A stretch of DNA of 64,000 nucleotides from Nesterenkonia xinjiangensis (GTDB lineage Bacteria; Actinomycetota; Actinomycetes; Actinomycetales; Micrococcaceae). A program made the position numbers and the translations under genes. The stretch covers positions 2,790,001 through 2,854,000 of the forward strand of contig NZ_JACCFY010000001.1 in assembly GCF_013410745.1 (NCBI RefSeq), written 5' to 3'. The notes beneath the pieces are model-generated. The model was not told where the DNA came from. It ran no database searches and saw only the letters and a list, made by a program, of their open reading frames with translations. This document shows, piece after piece, positions 18,745 to 28,611 of this stretch. Each line of letters opens with the position of its first letter. Position 1 is the stretch's first letter.

Positions 18745-21003
18745 ATGCAGGGTCCCGAGGTTCACTATTCCGAGGCTGTGATCGACAACGGTCGGTTCGG
18801 CACTCGTACCATCAACTTTGAGACCGGGCGGCTGGCCAAGCAGGCCGCCGGCTCGACTCTGGTCACCCTCGACGAGGAGACCACCATCCTGTCGGCCACC
18901 ACGGTCGGCAAGTCCCCCCGCGAAGGCTTCGACTTCTTCCCGCTCACGGTGGACGTCGAGGAGCGCATGTACGCCGCCGGGCGCATCCCCGGCTCGTTCT
19001 TCCGCCGCGAGGGCCGCCCGTCGACGGACGCGATCCTGGCCTGCCGGCTGATCGACCGCCCGCTGCGTCCCGCCTTCAAGAAGGGCATCCGCAACGAGGT
19101 CCAGGTGGTCGAGACCATCCTGGCCATGAACCCGGATGACCTCTACGACGTCGTGGCCATCAACGCCGCCTCGCTGTCCACCCAGCTCTCCGGTCTGCCG
19201 TTCTCCGGCCCCATCGGCGGCGTGCGCGTGGCTCTGGTGCACGACTCCGAGGGCCCCCAGTGGGTGGCCTTCCCGAAGTACTCGCAGCTGGAGAACGCCG
19301 TGTTCAACATGGTCGTGGCCGGCCGCGTCGTCGGCGATGACATCGCCGTGATGATGGTCGAGGCCGAGGCGACTGACGGCTCCTGGAAGCTCATCAAGGA
19401 CCAGGGCCGCACCGCTCCGACCGAGGACGTCGTCGCCGAGGGCCTGGAGGCTGCCAAGCCGTTCATCAAGGTCCTCTGCGAGGCGCAGGCCGACCTCGTC
19501 GCCCGTGCCGGCAAGGAGCCTGTGGAGGTGCCGACCTTCGTGGACTACGAGGACGACGTCTTCGAGGCCGTGAAGGCCGCCGGCGAGGAGAAGCTCACCG
19601 GCATCTACCAGATCGCGGACAAGCAGGACCGCGACGCCGCCGACGCCGAGCTGAAGGCTGAGCTCGTCGAGCAGCTCGCCGGCGAGGGCCAGAAGTTCGA
19701 GGGCCGCGGCTCTGAGGTGGGCAAGGCGCTGAGCGCGGTCACCAAGCAGGTCATCCGCCAGCGCATCCTGCGCGACCAGTTCCGCATCGACGGCCGCGGG
19801 CTGACGGACATCCGTCAGCTGACCGCCGAGGTCGAGGTGCTGCCGCGGGTGCACGGCTCGGCGATCTTCGAGCGCGGCGAGACCCAGATCATGGGTGTCA
19901 CCACGCTGAACATGCTGAAGATGGAGCAGTCCATCGACAGCCTGTCGCCGGAGACCAAGAAGCGGTACATGCACAACTACAACTTCCCGCCGTACTCCAC
20001 CGGTGAGACCGGTCGTGTGGGAAGCCCGAAGCGCCGCGAGATCGGCCACGGTGCTCTCGCCGAGCGCGCCGTGATGCCGGTGCTGCCCTCGCGTGAGGAG
20101 TTCCCCTACGCGATCCGTCAGGTCTCTGAGGCACTGGGCTCCAACGGCTCCACCTCGATGGGCTCCGTCTGCGCCTCGACGCTGTCGCTGCTCAACGCCG
20201 GTGTGCCGCTGAAGGCTCCGGTGGCCGGCATCGCCATGGGTCTGGTCTCCGATGAGGTCGACGGTGAGACCCGCTACGCGGCGCTGACCGACATCCTGGG
20301 CGTCGAGGACGCCTTCGGTGACATGGACTTCAAGGTGGCAGGCACCGAGGAGTTCATCACCGCCATCCAGCTGGACACCAAGCTCGACGGCATCCCCGCC
20401 TCCGTGCTGGGTGCCGCGCTGAAGCAGGCACGTGAGGCTCGGCTGCACATCCTGAGCGTCATCAACGCCGCGATCGACACTCCGGATGAGATGTCGGAGT
20501 TCGCGCCGCGCATCATCTCGGTGATGGTCCCGGTGGACAAGATCGGTGAGGTCATCGGCCCGAAGGGCAAGATGATCAACCAGATCCAGGAGGACACCGG
20601 CACCGACATCTCCATCGAGGATGACGGCACCGTGCTGATCGGCGCCACCAACGGTGAAGCCGCAGAGGCCGCGCGCAGCGCGATCAACGCGATCGCCAAC
20701 CCGCAGGTCCCCGAGGTGGGGGAGCGGTACCTGGGCACGGTCGTGAAGATCACCACCTTCGGTGCGTTCATCTCGCTGACCCCGGGCAAGGATGGTCTGC
20801 TGCACATCTCCGAGCTGCGCAAGCTCAACGACGGCAAGCGCGTCGACGACGTCGAGGACGTCGTGGGTGTGGGCCAGAAGCTGCAGGTCGAGATCACCAA
20901 GATCGATGACCGCGGCAAGCTGTCGCTGTCTCCGGTGACCGAGGACGACGGCTCCGGCGAGGAGAAGCAGTCCGTCAACCAGGTGCTGGTCGACTCCGAG
21001 TGA
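18745..21003 (+). CDS. pnp: Polyribonucleotide nucleotidyltransferase (PNPase)
   Basis: A 752-residue 3'-5' phosphorolytic exoribonuclease and polymerase that acts in mRNA turnover. Two RNase PH domains (about 10-230 and 330-560) are joined by the all-alpha linker; the KH domain ([20 protein letters not shown], about 595-614) and S1 domain ([20 protein letters not shown]) follow. GAGAGGAGA precedes the ATG. The position after rpsO is conserved. A strong hairpin follows the gene. Confidence 0.97.
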   Translation: MQGPEVHYSEAVIDNGRFGTRTINFETGRLAKQAAGSTLVTLDEETTILSATTVGKSPREGFDFFPLTVDVEERMYAAGRIPGSFFRREGRPSTDAILACRLIDRPLRPAFKKGIRNEVQVVETILAMNPDDLYDVVAINAASLSTQLSGLPFSGPIGGVRVALVHDSEGPQWVAFPKYSQLENAVFNMVVAGRVVGDDIAVMMVEAEATDGSWKLIKDQGRTAPTEDVVAEGLEAAKPFIKVLCEAQADLVARAGKEPVEVPTFVDYEDDVFEAVKAAGEEKLTGIYQIADKQDRDAADAELKAELVEQLAGEGQKFEGRGSEVGKALSAVTKQVIRQRILRDQFRIDGRGLTDIRQLTAEVEVLPRVHGSAIFERGETQIMGVTTLNMLKMEQSIDSLSPETKKRYMHNYNFPPYSTGETGRVGSPKRREIGHGALAERAVMPVLPSREEFPYAIRQVSEALGSNGSTSMGSVCASTLSLLNAGVPLKAPVAGIAMGLVSDEVDGETRYAALTDILGVEDAFGDMDFKVAGTEEFITAIQLDTKLDGIPASVLGAALKQAREARLHILSVINAAIDTPDEMSEFAPRIISVMVPVDKIGEVIGPKGKMINQIQEDTGTDISIEDDGTVLIGATNGEAAEAARSAINAIANPQVPEVGERYLGTVVKITTFGAFISLTPGKDGLLHISELRKLNDGKRVDDVEDVVGVGQKLQVEITKIDDRGKLSLSPVTEDDGSGEEKQSVNQVLVDSE

Positions 21004-21032
21004 CTCTGCTGAGCTGACACCAGCTCTGAGCT

Positions 21033-21082
21033 GACGAAGGCCGGTGGCCGTTCCCTGCGGGGAGCGGCCACCGGCCTTCGTC
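21033..21082 (+). terminator. Strong hairpin after pnp
   Basis: A perfect 18-bp stem (21033-21050 with 21065-21082) around a 14-nt loop starts 29 nt after pnp. The next 246 nt (to 21328) show no gene. Confidence 0.82.
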
Positions 21083-21328
21083 GTGTGGGGCCGCATCCTC
21101 TGCCTCGAGCGCCCAGCAGGTGCGTAGGGTCCTCGGCGGATGGATCTGCCGGATATGTGATGCTGGACATGTGACGCCGGACGACGAGGTTAGCCGCCCC
21201 CAGGGGCGGAATTCTTCGCGTACCTGTTCGAAGCGCGCACCTCGACGCCGTCTGCGCCGCTGATGGCATCGTCTCCGAGGTCTCATCGGCCTGCCCCGAC
21301 CACGGCCCTCTGTCGAAAGGACCGCTCC

Positions 21329-21493
21329 GTGCAGAAGATCTTCAAACAGCCGGACGATGTCGTGGACGACGTTCTGGACGGCATCTGCCACGCCCACGCG
21401 GAGCGTCTGCGACCTGTCGACGCCCCGGGACCGAGCGCGGCGGTGGTCCACTTCCTGCGTGAGCTGGCGGCCCGGGAACAGGAGACGGCATGA
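21329..21493 (+). pseudogene. Remnant of dihydroxyacetone kinase DhaK N-terminus, coupled to ribokinase-like gene
   Basis: A 54-codon frame from GTG 21329 (AAAGGA upstream) begins QKIFKQPDDVVDDVLDGI, which resembles the start of DhaK (K-(I/F)-I-N-(D/N)-P-x-D-V-V-x-E-x-L-x-G). After about 35 residues the resemblance stops, and none of the DhaK substrate-binding or catalytic histidine region is present. The stop overlaps the ATG of the next gene as ATGA. It could be a broken dhaK kept as a leader for translational coupling, or a genuine small protein of its own. Confidence 0.5.
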
Positions 21494-22356
21494 CGCTTCT
21501 GGTCGTGGGATCGATCAATGAGGACCTGACGATTCGGCTGCCCGAGTTCCCCCAGCCAGGGGAGACCCTGGGCGCGTCCTCTGTGACGAGGACGATCGGC
21601 GGCAAGAGTGCGAATCAGGCAGTGGCAGCTGCTCTGGTCGGCGCGCAGTGTCGTCTGGTGGCCCGCGTGGGTTCCGACGACGCCGGGGCGGAGGCTCTGC
21701 GGGTGCTCCGCGAAGCAGGTGTGGACACCGATGGTGTCCTCGTGGGACAAGGGCCGACGGGTTCTGCGTTCATCAGTGTGCGTGACGACGGGGAGAACAC
21801 CATCGTCGTTGTCCCCGGGGCGAATGCGCAGCTGCACGTGGAGCACATCCCTGAGGACGTGTTCGACGGGGCCGACTGGCTGCTGTTGAGCTTGGAAGTG
21901 CCGCTGGCGACGGTCGGCGGGCTCGCGGCCCGCGCGCGTGCCGCCGGGGTCCGGGTGGCTCTGAACGCGTCTCCGTTGCCGAGCCAGGTCCTGGATCTGA
22001 CCGATGTGGACATGGTCGTGGTGAACGACGGAGAGGCGTCGAGACTGCTCGGGGACCAGGCGTCGGCCGAGAGTGCGCGTGCAGACCAGCTCGGTGTCGA
22101 GACGCTGGTGGTCACCCACGGCGGGGACGGAGCAACGATCCACGGTCGGGAGGGGGACGTTGTCTCGGTGCCGGGGGTGCCGGTGCGTGCGGTCGACACC
22201 ACGGGCTGCGGTGACGCCTTCGCCGGAGCTCTGGTGGGACGCCTCACCCGTGGTGACACGGTGTCCCAGGCAGGGGCGACGGCGGCACGTTTCGCAGCCG
22301 AGGCGGCGACCCGCCCAGGTGCCCAGGCGTCGTATCCTCGGGACTTCGCCGTATGA
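21490..22356 (+). CDS. rbsK: Ribokinase-like PfkB-family sugar kinase
   Basis: A 288-residue kinase of the PfkB family. The N-terminal signature GGKSANQAVAAALVGAQ (about residues 37-53) and the C-terminal anion hole and catalytic base DTTGCGDAFAGAL (about 236-248, base D243) are intact. It most resembles ribokinases, which phosphorylate ribose at O5. There is no ribose transporter or regulator nearby, so the true substrate is uncertain. ATG overlaps the stop of the dhaK-like remnant, suggesting coupled translation. Confidence 0.85.
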   Translation: MTLLVVGSINEDLTIRLPEFPQPGETLGASSVTRTIGGKSANQAVAAALVGAQCRLVARVGSDDAGAEALRVLREAGVDTDGVLVGQGPTGSAFISVRDDGENTIVVVPGANAQLHVEHIPEDVFDGADWLLLSLEVPLATVGGLAARARAAGVRVALNASPLPSQVLDLTDVDMVVVNDGEASRLLGDQASAESARADQLGVETLVVTHGGDGATIHGREGDVVSVPGVPVRAVDTTGCGDAFAGALVGRLTRGDTVSQAGATAARFAAEAATRPGAQASYPRDFAV

Positions 22357-22483
22357 ATCCGCGGCGTGCGCGAAGGGCTTGCCCGCGGGCGAAGAGCGCT
22401 GGAAGATGGGGACCGTTCCACCGAGTGGACCCGTCGGCTGATCTGCACTGATCGCCGGCGTCCCAACCTTCGAGAGGACATCG

Positions 22484-23755
22484 ATGCGCTCCCCGATCCT
22501 GGACTACCTCGACACGCTGATCTCCGAGACGGATCACATCTCCTCGGGGGAGCCGGCGGACTACATCCCTGAGCTGGCCGCCGCCGACCCTGACAAGGTC
22601 GCCGTCGCCCTGTGCACCGTCAACGGTACGGTCTACGCCAGCGGGGACGCGGACCATCAGTTCAGCATCCAGTCGATGTCGAAGCCTTTCGCCTACGCGT
22701 TGGCGATCGAGGATCAGGGGCTGGAGAGGGTCCGTGATCTCATCGGGGTGGAGCCCAGCGGGGAGGCCTTCAACGAGCTGTCGCTGGATCCTGAGACGGG
22801 AAAGCCCCGGAACCCGATGATCAATGCCGGCGCCATCGCCACCCATGCGCTCATCGCCTCTGAGGGGCAGTCCAGGGTGGAGCGGGTTCTGAAGTTCTTC
22901 GGCAGCCTGTCGGGCCGGACGATCGAGATCGATGAAGCGGTGGCGTCCTCCGAGCTCGCCACGGGGGACCGCAACCTGGGACTGGCGTATCTGCTGCACT
23001 CCTCAGGGCAGCTCGCCGGAGATCCGCAGGAGTCGGTGACCGGATACATCCGCCAGTGCGCGGCCTCGGTGACGGTCTCGGACCTGGCGCTGATGGCGGC
23101 GACCCTGGCCAACGGGGGCGTGCAGCCGCGGACCGGGGAGAGGCTGCTGTGCCGGGAGAGCACCCGCCACCTGCTCAGCGTGATGGCGTCCTGCGGGATG
23201 TACGACGCCGCCGGCGACTGGCTCACCGGCGTGGGCATCCCCGCCAAGAGCGGCGTGGCCGGAGGCATCATCGGTGTCCTCCCGGGCCAGGTGGGGGTCG
23301 CGGTCTTCTCTCCGCGGTTGGACGGGCACGGCAACAGCGTCCGTGGTGTGGAGATGATGCAGCGCCTGTCCGAAGATCTGGGCCTTCACCTCATGGAGGC
23401 GAGCCGTCCAGCCAGGTCGGCGCTGCGCGAGACCCGCATCGTCTCCCTGGAGGGGCGCCCGGCGACGATCTACGTGCTTCAGGGAGACCTGGTGCTCAGC
23501 AGCATCGAGGCGCTGGTCCATGAGCTCATCCAGTCCCCGCCGACCACCGATGTGGTGGTCTTCGACATGGCACGGGTGGATGAGGTGCTGCCCGTGGCAC
23601 GACGCACCTCCTCCGAGATGGCGGCGAAGCTTCTGGATGAGGGGCATCGGATCGTCATCGTCGACCCCGAGTCCATGGTCGAGGACTTCACGGACAGCCG
23701 TGGACGAGGGATCGAGCGGTGGAGCCCCGAGAGGCTCGAATCCGCTCTCGCCTGA
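22484..23755 (+). CDS. glsA: Glutaminase with C-terminal STAS domain
   Basis: A 423-residue enzyme hydrolysing glutamine to glutamate and ammonia. The serine-dependent beta-lactamase-like glutaminase domain covers about residues 1-305, with the catalytic pair S64/K67 in QSMSKPF and the conserved NPMINAGAI at about 109-117. Residues ~320-420 form a STAS (anti-anti-sigma-like) domain, a fusion found in actinobacterial glutaminases that may regulate activity or localisation. GAGAGGA precedes the ATG. It ends convergently with the acyl-CoA dehydrogenase gene. Confidence 0.94.
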   Translation: MRSPILDYLDTLISETDHISSGEPADYIPELAAADPDKVAVALCTVNGTVYASGDADHQFSIQSMSKPFAYALAIEDQGLERVRDLIGVEPSGEAFNELSLDPETGKPRNPMINAGAIATHALIASEGQSRVERVLKFFGSLSGRTIEIDEAVASSELATGDRNLGLAYLLHSSGQLAGDPQESVTGYIRQCAASVTVSDLALMAATLANGGVQPRTGERLLCRESTRHLLSVMASCGMYDAAGDWLTGVGIPAKSGVAGGIIGVLPGQVGVAVFSPRLDGHGNSVRGVEMMQRLSEDLGLHLMEASRPARSALRETRIVSLEGRPATIYVLQGDLVLSSIEALVHELIQSPPTTDVVVFDMARVDEVLPVARRTSSEMAAKLLDEGHRIVIVDPESMVEDFTDSRGRGIERWSPERLESALA

Positions 23756-23808
23756 GATGATCCGCCAGGGCGGGTCCCCGAGGGGCCTCTCCCACCGGAT
23801 CCCGGGTC

Positions 23809-25014
23809 CTAGACGAAGGCGGACATTCCGGTGAGCTCTCGGCCGGCGATGAGCATGTTGATGCTGTGGGTGCCCTCGTAGGTGTAGAGCGCCTCGATGT
23901 CCGCGGCGACCTTCGCGATCTCGTGGGTGCTCAGGATGCCGTTGCCGCCCAGAATCTCTCGGGCGGCTGCTGCGGATTCTCGGGCCAGCCTGGTCAGCGT
24001 GGCCTTGGCCAGCGAGGCCCGCAGCATGGTGAGGGCACCTTCTTCCTGGAGCCGGCTCAGTTCGCCCATGAGGGCAGTGGAGACCGCGAGATTCCCGGCC
24101 ACCTGGGCCAGGGCAGCCTGGATGAGCTGGAATGACGCCAGGGGAGTGCCGAACTGCTCCCGCTGACGTGCGTAGCCGCTGGCGATGTCGAACAGCGCCT
24201 GCTGGGCTCCCACGGCCTGCCAGCCCACCCATGCCCGGGAGGACATCAGGAGATGGTTGGTCACGGAGAAGGAGGTGGCCCCGGGCAGTATGGCGTCCTC
24301 GGGCACGGTCACATCGAGCTCGACGTCGGCGTTCTGCATGATGCGCAGGCCCGTCTTGCCGTGGATCGTGCTCGCCCGGTATCCGGGGGTGCCGGTCGGC
24401 ACCAGGAATCCCTTGATCTGGCCGTCGGCCGTGTCTCGGGCCCAGACCAGGGCGATGTCGGCCATGGTGCCGGCGCCGATCCACCTCTTGGATCCGCGGA
24501 TCCGCCATTCTCCGTCCGAGAGGGTCGCCGAGGTGGCCAGCCCGCCGGCGATGTCGGAGCCGTGCTCCGGCTCGGTGAGGCAGAATGCGCCGATGGTCTC
24601 CAGGGTGCGCAGCCGGGGCAGCCAGCGCTGTCTCTGATCCTCGGAGCCGAGCTGCTGGATGGTGCCGATGATCAGTTCGTTGTGGATGCCCAGCAGCGCG
24701 GACAGCGAGACATCGGCTCGGGCGATGGCCGCGTGGGCCAGGCCTTGGAAGAGTGGGGAGGATCCGTCGACGAGCGTCTCGCCGAGTCCCAGTGCAGCCA
24801 GCCCGGGGAGCAGGTGGTCCGGGAACTCCTCCGCGTTCCAGGGCTCGATGACGGCAGGGCGCACCGTCTGCTGCAGATGCTGAGTCAGGCCTGCGAGGCG
24901 CGCCTGTTCGGCGTCGTCGAGGTGGCGAGACAGCTGCATCAGGTCCAGGTGCTCCTCGCTGGGGACACTCTTGTGGGGCCGTTCCTGGATCACAGGGGTG
25001 GTCTGTGTCGTCAT
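23809..25014 (-). CDS. Acyl-CoA dehydrogenase (glutaryl-CoA-dehydrogenase-like)
   Basis: A 401-residue FAD enzyme that oxidises acyl-CoA thioesters. FAD-binding CLTEPEHGSDIAG (about residues 144-156), REQFGTPLASFQLIQ and the catalytic glutamate E380 in YTYEGTHSIN are present. The late position of the base, in YEGTH, is the arrangement of the glutaryl-CoA dehydrogenase group. The neighbouring mmsB/mmsA genes suggest branched-chain or related acyl-CoA catabolism; exact substrate is not determined. It is divergent from a MarR gene that may control it. Confidence 0.88.
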   Translation of the reverse strand: MTTQTTPVIQERPHKSVPSEEHLDLMQLSRHLDDAEQARLAGLTQHLQQTVRPAVIEPWNAEEFPDHLLPGLAALGLGETLVDGSSPLFQGLAHAAIARADVSLSALLGIHNELIIGTIQQLGSEDQRQRWLPRLRTLETIGAFCLTEPEHGSDIAGGLATSATLSDGEWRIRGSKRWIGAGTMADIALVWARDTADGQIKGFLVPTGTPGYRASTIHGKTGLRIMQNADVELDVTVPEDAILPGATSFSVTNHLLMSSRAWVGWQAVGAQQALFDIASGYARQREQFGTPLASFQLIQAALAQVAGNLAVSTALMGELSRLQEEGALTMLRASLAKATLTRLARESAAAAREILGGNGILSTHEIAKVAADIEALYTYEGTHSINMLIAGRELTGMSAFV

Positions 25015-25084
25015 CGTCGTCTCCGTCTCCTGGGGTCTGAGCCCTCGTGGGGCTGGTCGCGCGTGCCATGGGTGGTGGCTTTAC

Positions 25085-25118
25085 CGACTATAGGACTTCC
25101 AAGTATATTCTAGAGTGA
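25085..25118. promoter_or_regulatory. AT-rich divergent promoter/operator region between acyl-CoA dehydrogenase and marR
   Basis: The 331-nt gap between the divergent genes contains one conspicuously AT-rich stretch. It holds an imperfect inverted repeat ACTATAG ... CTAGAGT (6 of 7) and, on the minus strand, TATAGT as a possible -10 with TCTAGA 16 nt upstream. It may be the MarR operator. The rest of the gap shows nothing recognisable. Confidence 0.4.
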
Positions 25119-25345
25119 CTGCGATCACACATCGACACGAAGGGCATCGAGCTGCCCCAGGCCATCTCGGGTAGGATTCGGCGCGTCCAGCTGCGTCATG
25201 TCGACGAGGAGCGCGCAGGCCGGGCGGTCAGGACCAGGGGCCCGCCCGGAGTTTTGAGAGGAAGAGCCGGGTCTCACGCGGCGGTGACCGGCCGTCGTCC
25301 CTGCCGCAGAAGGGCTCGCCGTCCCCACTCCCGAAGGAGACCTGT

Positions 25346-25852
25346 ATGCACGACCCCCTCGCCAAGGACCCCATCGCTGAGGTCAGGAGGAACTGGGAGC
25401 GGCACGGGTGGGAGTCAGCGGCAGCTCCTGCGGCGGCCGTGACGGCGATCATGCGCACCCAGCAGATCCTGCTGGGCCGCGCCCAGGAGATCCTCAAGCC
25501 ATTCAAGCTGACGTTCGCCCGGTACGAGGTGCTCTCCCTGCTCAGCTTCTCGCGGGAGAACCGCATGCCGATGAACAAGGCGAGCAAGCTGCTCCAGGTC
25601 CACCCGACATCGATCACCAACGCGGTGGACCGGCTGGAGTCCGCGGGGTTGGTGCAGCGCCAGCCTCATGAGTCGGACCGGCGGGCGATGCTTCTGGTGC
25701 TGACGCCCGAGGGCACGCAGGTGGCGGAGCGCGCCACGAAGGCGCTCAACGAGCAGTTGTTCGAGTCCACCGGCTTCGAAGAGGCAGAGATCGAGGACCT
25801 CAACGCGATCCTCGCCCGGTTCCGCCGGCGCGCGGGGGACTTCGCCGACTGA
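25346..25852 (+). CDS. MarR-family transcriptional regulator
   Basis: A 168-residue winged-helix repressor. The HTH is at about residues 75-100 (NKASKLLQVHPTSITNAVDR) and the wing follows with QRQPHESDRRAMLLVLTPEG, the classical D-x-R motif of MarR proteins. AAGGAGA lies upstream of ATG 25346. It is divergent from the acyl-CoA dehydrogenase gene and near mmsBA, so control of this catabolic group by an acyl-CoA or aromatic ligand is likely but inferred. Confidence 0.9.
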   Translation: MHDPLAKDPIAEVRRNWERHGWESAAAPAAAVTAIMRTQQILLGRAQEILKPFKLTFARYEVLSLLSFSRENRMPMNKASKLLQVHPTSITNAVDRLESAGLVQRQPHESDRRAMLLVLTPEGTQVAERATKALNEQLFESTGFEEAEIEDLNAILARFRRRAGDFAD

Positions 25853-25886
25853 CCGCCGGCGTCTCAGGTCTCGGGGCGCAAGTGCC

Positions 25887-26822
25887 TCAGGCCTCGGGTG
25901 AGGAGGAGTTCTCGCGGATGGTGTTGATGATCGCGGAGAAGTCCTGCCGGGCGCCGTCACCTGCGGCGAACTCGGAGTAGATGGCGGCGGCCAGCCGGCC
26001 CAACTGCGCGTCCACCGACTGCTCGTCCAGCGCGTTGGTGGCCAGCGTGAGGTCCTTGGCCATCAGGGCGCCGGCGAATCCAGGCTGGTAGTCGCGGGTC
26101 GCCGGGGAGGTCGGCACCGGTCCGGGGACGGGGCAGTTGGTGGTCAGCGCCCAGCACTGTCCGGAGGCCTTGGAGACGACGTCGAAGAGCGCCTGATGGG
26201 TCAGCCCCAGCTTCTCCCCGAGCACGAAGGCCTCGCCCACCGCGATCTGGGTGACGCCGAGGATCATGTTGTTGCAGATCTTGGCGGCCTGGCCCAGGCC
26301 GTTGCCGCCGCAATGGACGGCGCGGGCTCCCATGATGTCCAGCAGCGGGCGCACAGCGGCGACGACGTCGTCCTCGCCGCCCACCATGAAGGCCAGCGTC
26401 CCGGCCTCCGCGCCGACCACGCCGCCGGAGACCGGCGCATCGACGGCGCGGAAGCCGGCCTGCTGGGCCAGTTTTGCGGCCTGTTGGGCCTCGGAGATGT
26501 TGATCGTCGAGCAGTCCAGGAAGATGGTGTCGGGGCGGGCGGCCGCCAGCAGCCCGGGCGTCTCCTGGTACGCCGAGATCACGTGCCGCCCGGAGGGCAG
26601 CATGGTCAGGACCACCTCGGCCTGAGCGACGGCTTCCAGCGGGTCGGTGACCACCTGCACCCCGTGGTGGCGGGCGGTCTCCATGGCTTCCGGGACCACG
26701 TCGAAGCCCAGCACCGGAACGCCGGCGCTGACCAGGTTCGCGGCCATCGGCCCACCCATGTTGCCCAGTCCGATGAAGGCGACGGTCGGGTGCGACGTCG
26801 TCTGTGGAGCGTCGGTGCTCAT
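25887..26822 (-). CDS. mmsB: 3-hydroxyisobutyrate dehydrogenase
   Basis: A 311-residue NAD(P)-dependent dehydrogenase oxidising 3-hydroxyisobutyrate to methylmalonate semialdehyde in valine degradation. The dinucleotide fold begins FIGLGNMGGPMAANL (residues 16-30), the substrate-binding loop DAPVSGGVVGAEAGTLAFMV is at about 128-147, and the catalytic lysine is K181 in GQAAKICNNM. It lies downstream of mmsA on the same strand, consistent with consecutive steps in one operon. Confidence 0.93.
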   Translation of the reverse strand: MSTDAPQTTSHPTVAFIGLGNMGGPMAANLVSAGVPVLGFDVVPEAMETARHHGVQVVTDPLEAVAQAEVVLTMLPSGRHVISAYQETPGLLAAARPDTIFLDCSTINISEAQQAAKLAQQAGFRAVDAPVSGGVVGAEAGTLAFMVGGEDDVVAAVRPLLDIMGARAVHCGGNGLGQAAKICNNMILGVTQIAVGEAFVLGEKLGLTHQALFDVVSKASGQCWALTTNCPVPGPVPTSPATRDYQPGFAGALMAKDLTLATNALDEQSVDAQLGRLAAAIYSEFAAGDGARQDFSAIINTIRENSSSPEA

Positions 26823-26923
26823 GAGTGTGCCTCCAGGGGTGCAGGGCCGGATATAGGGTCTGATGCGGGGCGGAGCGCGGGGGTGGACGGTGGGTCAGGA
26901 GGAGAGGTCGCGTCGCCCACGGG

Positions 26924-28420
26924 TCAGCTTCCCTCGGGCATGATGAAGCTGGCGCCCTCTTTGATGCCGGAGGGCCAGCGAGTGCTCACGGTCTTCGTCT
27001 TGGTGTAGAAGGTCAGCCCGTCGGTGCCGTGCTGGTTGAGGTCGCCGAATCCGGAGGCCTTCCAGCCGCCGAAGGTGTAGTAGGCGATGGGCACCGGGAT
27101 AGGCACGTTGACCCCGACCATCCCGACGTCCACCCGGGAGCTGAAGTCGCGGGCGGTGTCGCCGTCGCGGGTGAAGATCGCCACCCCGTTGCCGAATTCG
27201 TGCTCACTGGGCAGGCGCAGGGCCTCGTTGTAGTCGGCGGCGCGCACGATGGTCAGCACCGGGCCGAAGATCTCTTCCCGGTAGATGCGCATCACGGGGG
27301 TGACCCGGTCGAAGAGCGTGGCGCCGACCCAGTAGCCGTTCGGGTAGCCCTCGACGGTGGCGCCGCGGCCGTCGACGACGAGTTCGGCGCCTTCGTCCAC
27401 GCCCACCCCGATGTAGTCCTCGATGCGCGCCTTGGCGTCGGCGCCCACCACGGGGCCGAAGTCGCTGGTGGGGTCCAAGGAGGGGCCCACGGTGAGCTTG
27501 CTGATGCGCTCCACCAACTTCTCCCGGAGGGCCTCGGCGGTGGCCTCACCGACCGGGACAGCGACGGAGATCGCCATGCACCGTTCGCCGGCCGAGCCGA
27601 AGCCGGCGCCGATCAGGGCATCCGCGGCCTGGTCGAGGTCGGCGTCGGGCATGATCACCATGTGGTTCTTCGCACCGCCGAAGCACTGGGCGCGCGTGCC
27701 GTGGGCGGCGGCGGACGCGTAGATGGACTGCGCGATCGGAGTGGACCCCACGAAACCCACGGCTTTGACCCGGGGATCCTCGATGAGCGCGTCCACCGAC
27801 TCCTTGTCTCCGTTGACGACGTTCAGGGTGCCCGGGGGCATGCCTGCCTCCAGGGCCAGCTCGGCCAGGCGCAGCGGCACGGAGGGGTCACGCTCGGAGG
27901 GCTTGAGGATGAAGGTGTTGCCGGCCGCCAGGGCGATCCCGGCCTTCCACAGCGGGATCATCGCCGGGAAGTTGAAGGGAGTGATCCCGGCGGCCACCCC
28001 CAGCGGTTGGCGCAGGCTGTGCACGTCCATCCCCGTGGCGACGTCGTGGGAGAACTCGCCTTTGAGCAGGTGCGGGGCTCCGGCGCCGAACTCCACGACC
28101 TCCACGCCGCGCTGGATGTCGCCCTTGGCGTCGTCGAAGGTCTTGCCGTGCTCGTTCGAGAGCGTCTCGGCGAGCTCGTCGCGGTGGGTCTGGATCAGGT
28201 CGACCCATTTGAGCAGGATGCGGCCGCGCCGCTGGGGGTTCATGCCTGACCACTGCGGGAACGCGCGCTGGGCGGAGTCGACGGCCCGGCTGACCTCATC
28301 GCGGGAGGCCAGCGGCACATGGGAGGAGACCTCGCCGCGCACCGGGTTGAAGACCTCGCGGTGACGGCCGGAGGTCCCGCGCACATGCTCTCCGTGGATG
28401 AAGTGGGACAGTTCGGGCAT
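26924..28420 (-). CDS. mmsA: Methylmalonate-semialdehyde dehydrogenase (CoA-acylating)
   Basis: A 498-residue aldehyde dehydrogenase converting methylmalonate semialdehyde to propionyl-CoA in valine degradation. The nucleophile is C281 in GSAGERCMAIS; PFNFPAMIPLW (about 148-158) and GSTPIA are family motifs. I chose the ATG at 28420, which has AAGGAGC upstream, rather than an upstream in-frame ATG at 28468. A well-formed promoter lies upstream. The product of mmsB is the substrate of this enzyme. Confidence 0.94.
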   Translation of the reverse strand: MPELSHFIHGEHVRGTSGRHREVFNPVRGEVSSHVPLASRDEVSRAVDSAQRAFPQWSGMNPQRRGRILLKWVDLIQTHRDELAETLSNEHGKTFDDAKGDIQRGVEVVEFGAGAPHLLKGEFSHDVATGMDVHSLRQPLGVAAGITPFNFPAMIPLWKAGIALAAGNTFILKPSERDPSVPLRLAELALEAGMPPGTLNVVNGDKESVDALIEDPRVKAVGFVGSTPIAQSIYASAAAHGTRAQCFGGAKNHMVIMPDADLDQAADALIGAGFGSAGERCMAISVAVPVGEATAEALREKLVERISKLTVGPSLDPTSDFGPVVGADAKARIEDYIGVGVDEGAELVVDGRGATVEGYPNGYWVGATLFDRVTPVMRIYREEIFGPVLTIVRAADYNEALRLPSEHEFGNGVAIFTRDGDTARDFSSRVDVGMVGVNVPIPVPIAYYTFGGWKASGFGDLNQHGTDGLTFYTKTKTVSTRWPSGIKEGASFIMPEGS

Positions 28421-28466
28421 GGGGATGCTCCTTCGTGCGCTGAGTGTGAGGTGCCTCTCACTCGTC

Positions 28467-28495
28467 ACCCTAGGCTCACGTCATTGGACGTGCAA
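28467..28495 (-). promoter_or_regulatory. Promoter with embedded palindrome upstream of mmsA
   Basis: On the minus strand TTGCAC (28495-28490) and TAGGGT (28472-28467) are separated by exactly 17 nt, a sigma-70-type spacing. The spacer contains a perfect inverted repeat CACGTC-ATTG-GACGTG (28477-28492), a likely operator whose binding would block the promoter. Confidence 0.6.
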
Positions 28496-28611
28496 CTATC
28501 AGGGTGACCGTGCGGCCTCAGAGGTGCGACGGCGCGCGTGTGGTCCGGTAGCGGTGCGCACCGTATGCAGGTCCAAGATCCCGACGGCCGGCCGTCTCCC
28601 CGCGGTTGGAG

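Noticed and set aside
18715-21096. A 793-codon open frame antisense to pnp
   Set aside because: Shadow frame of pnp; no domain or ribosome site.
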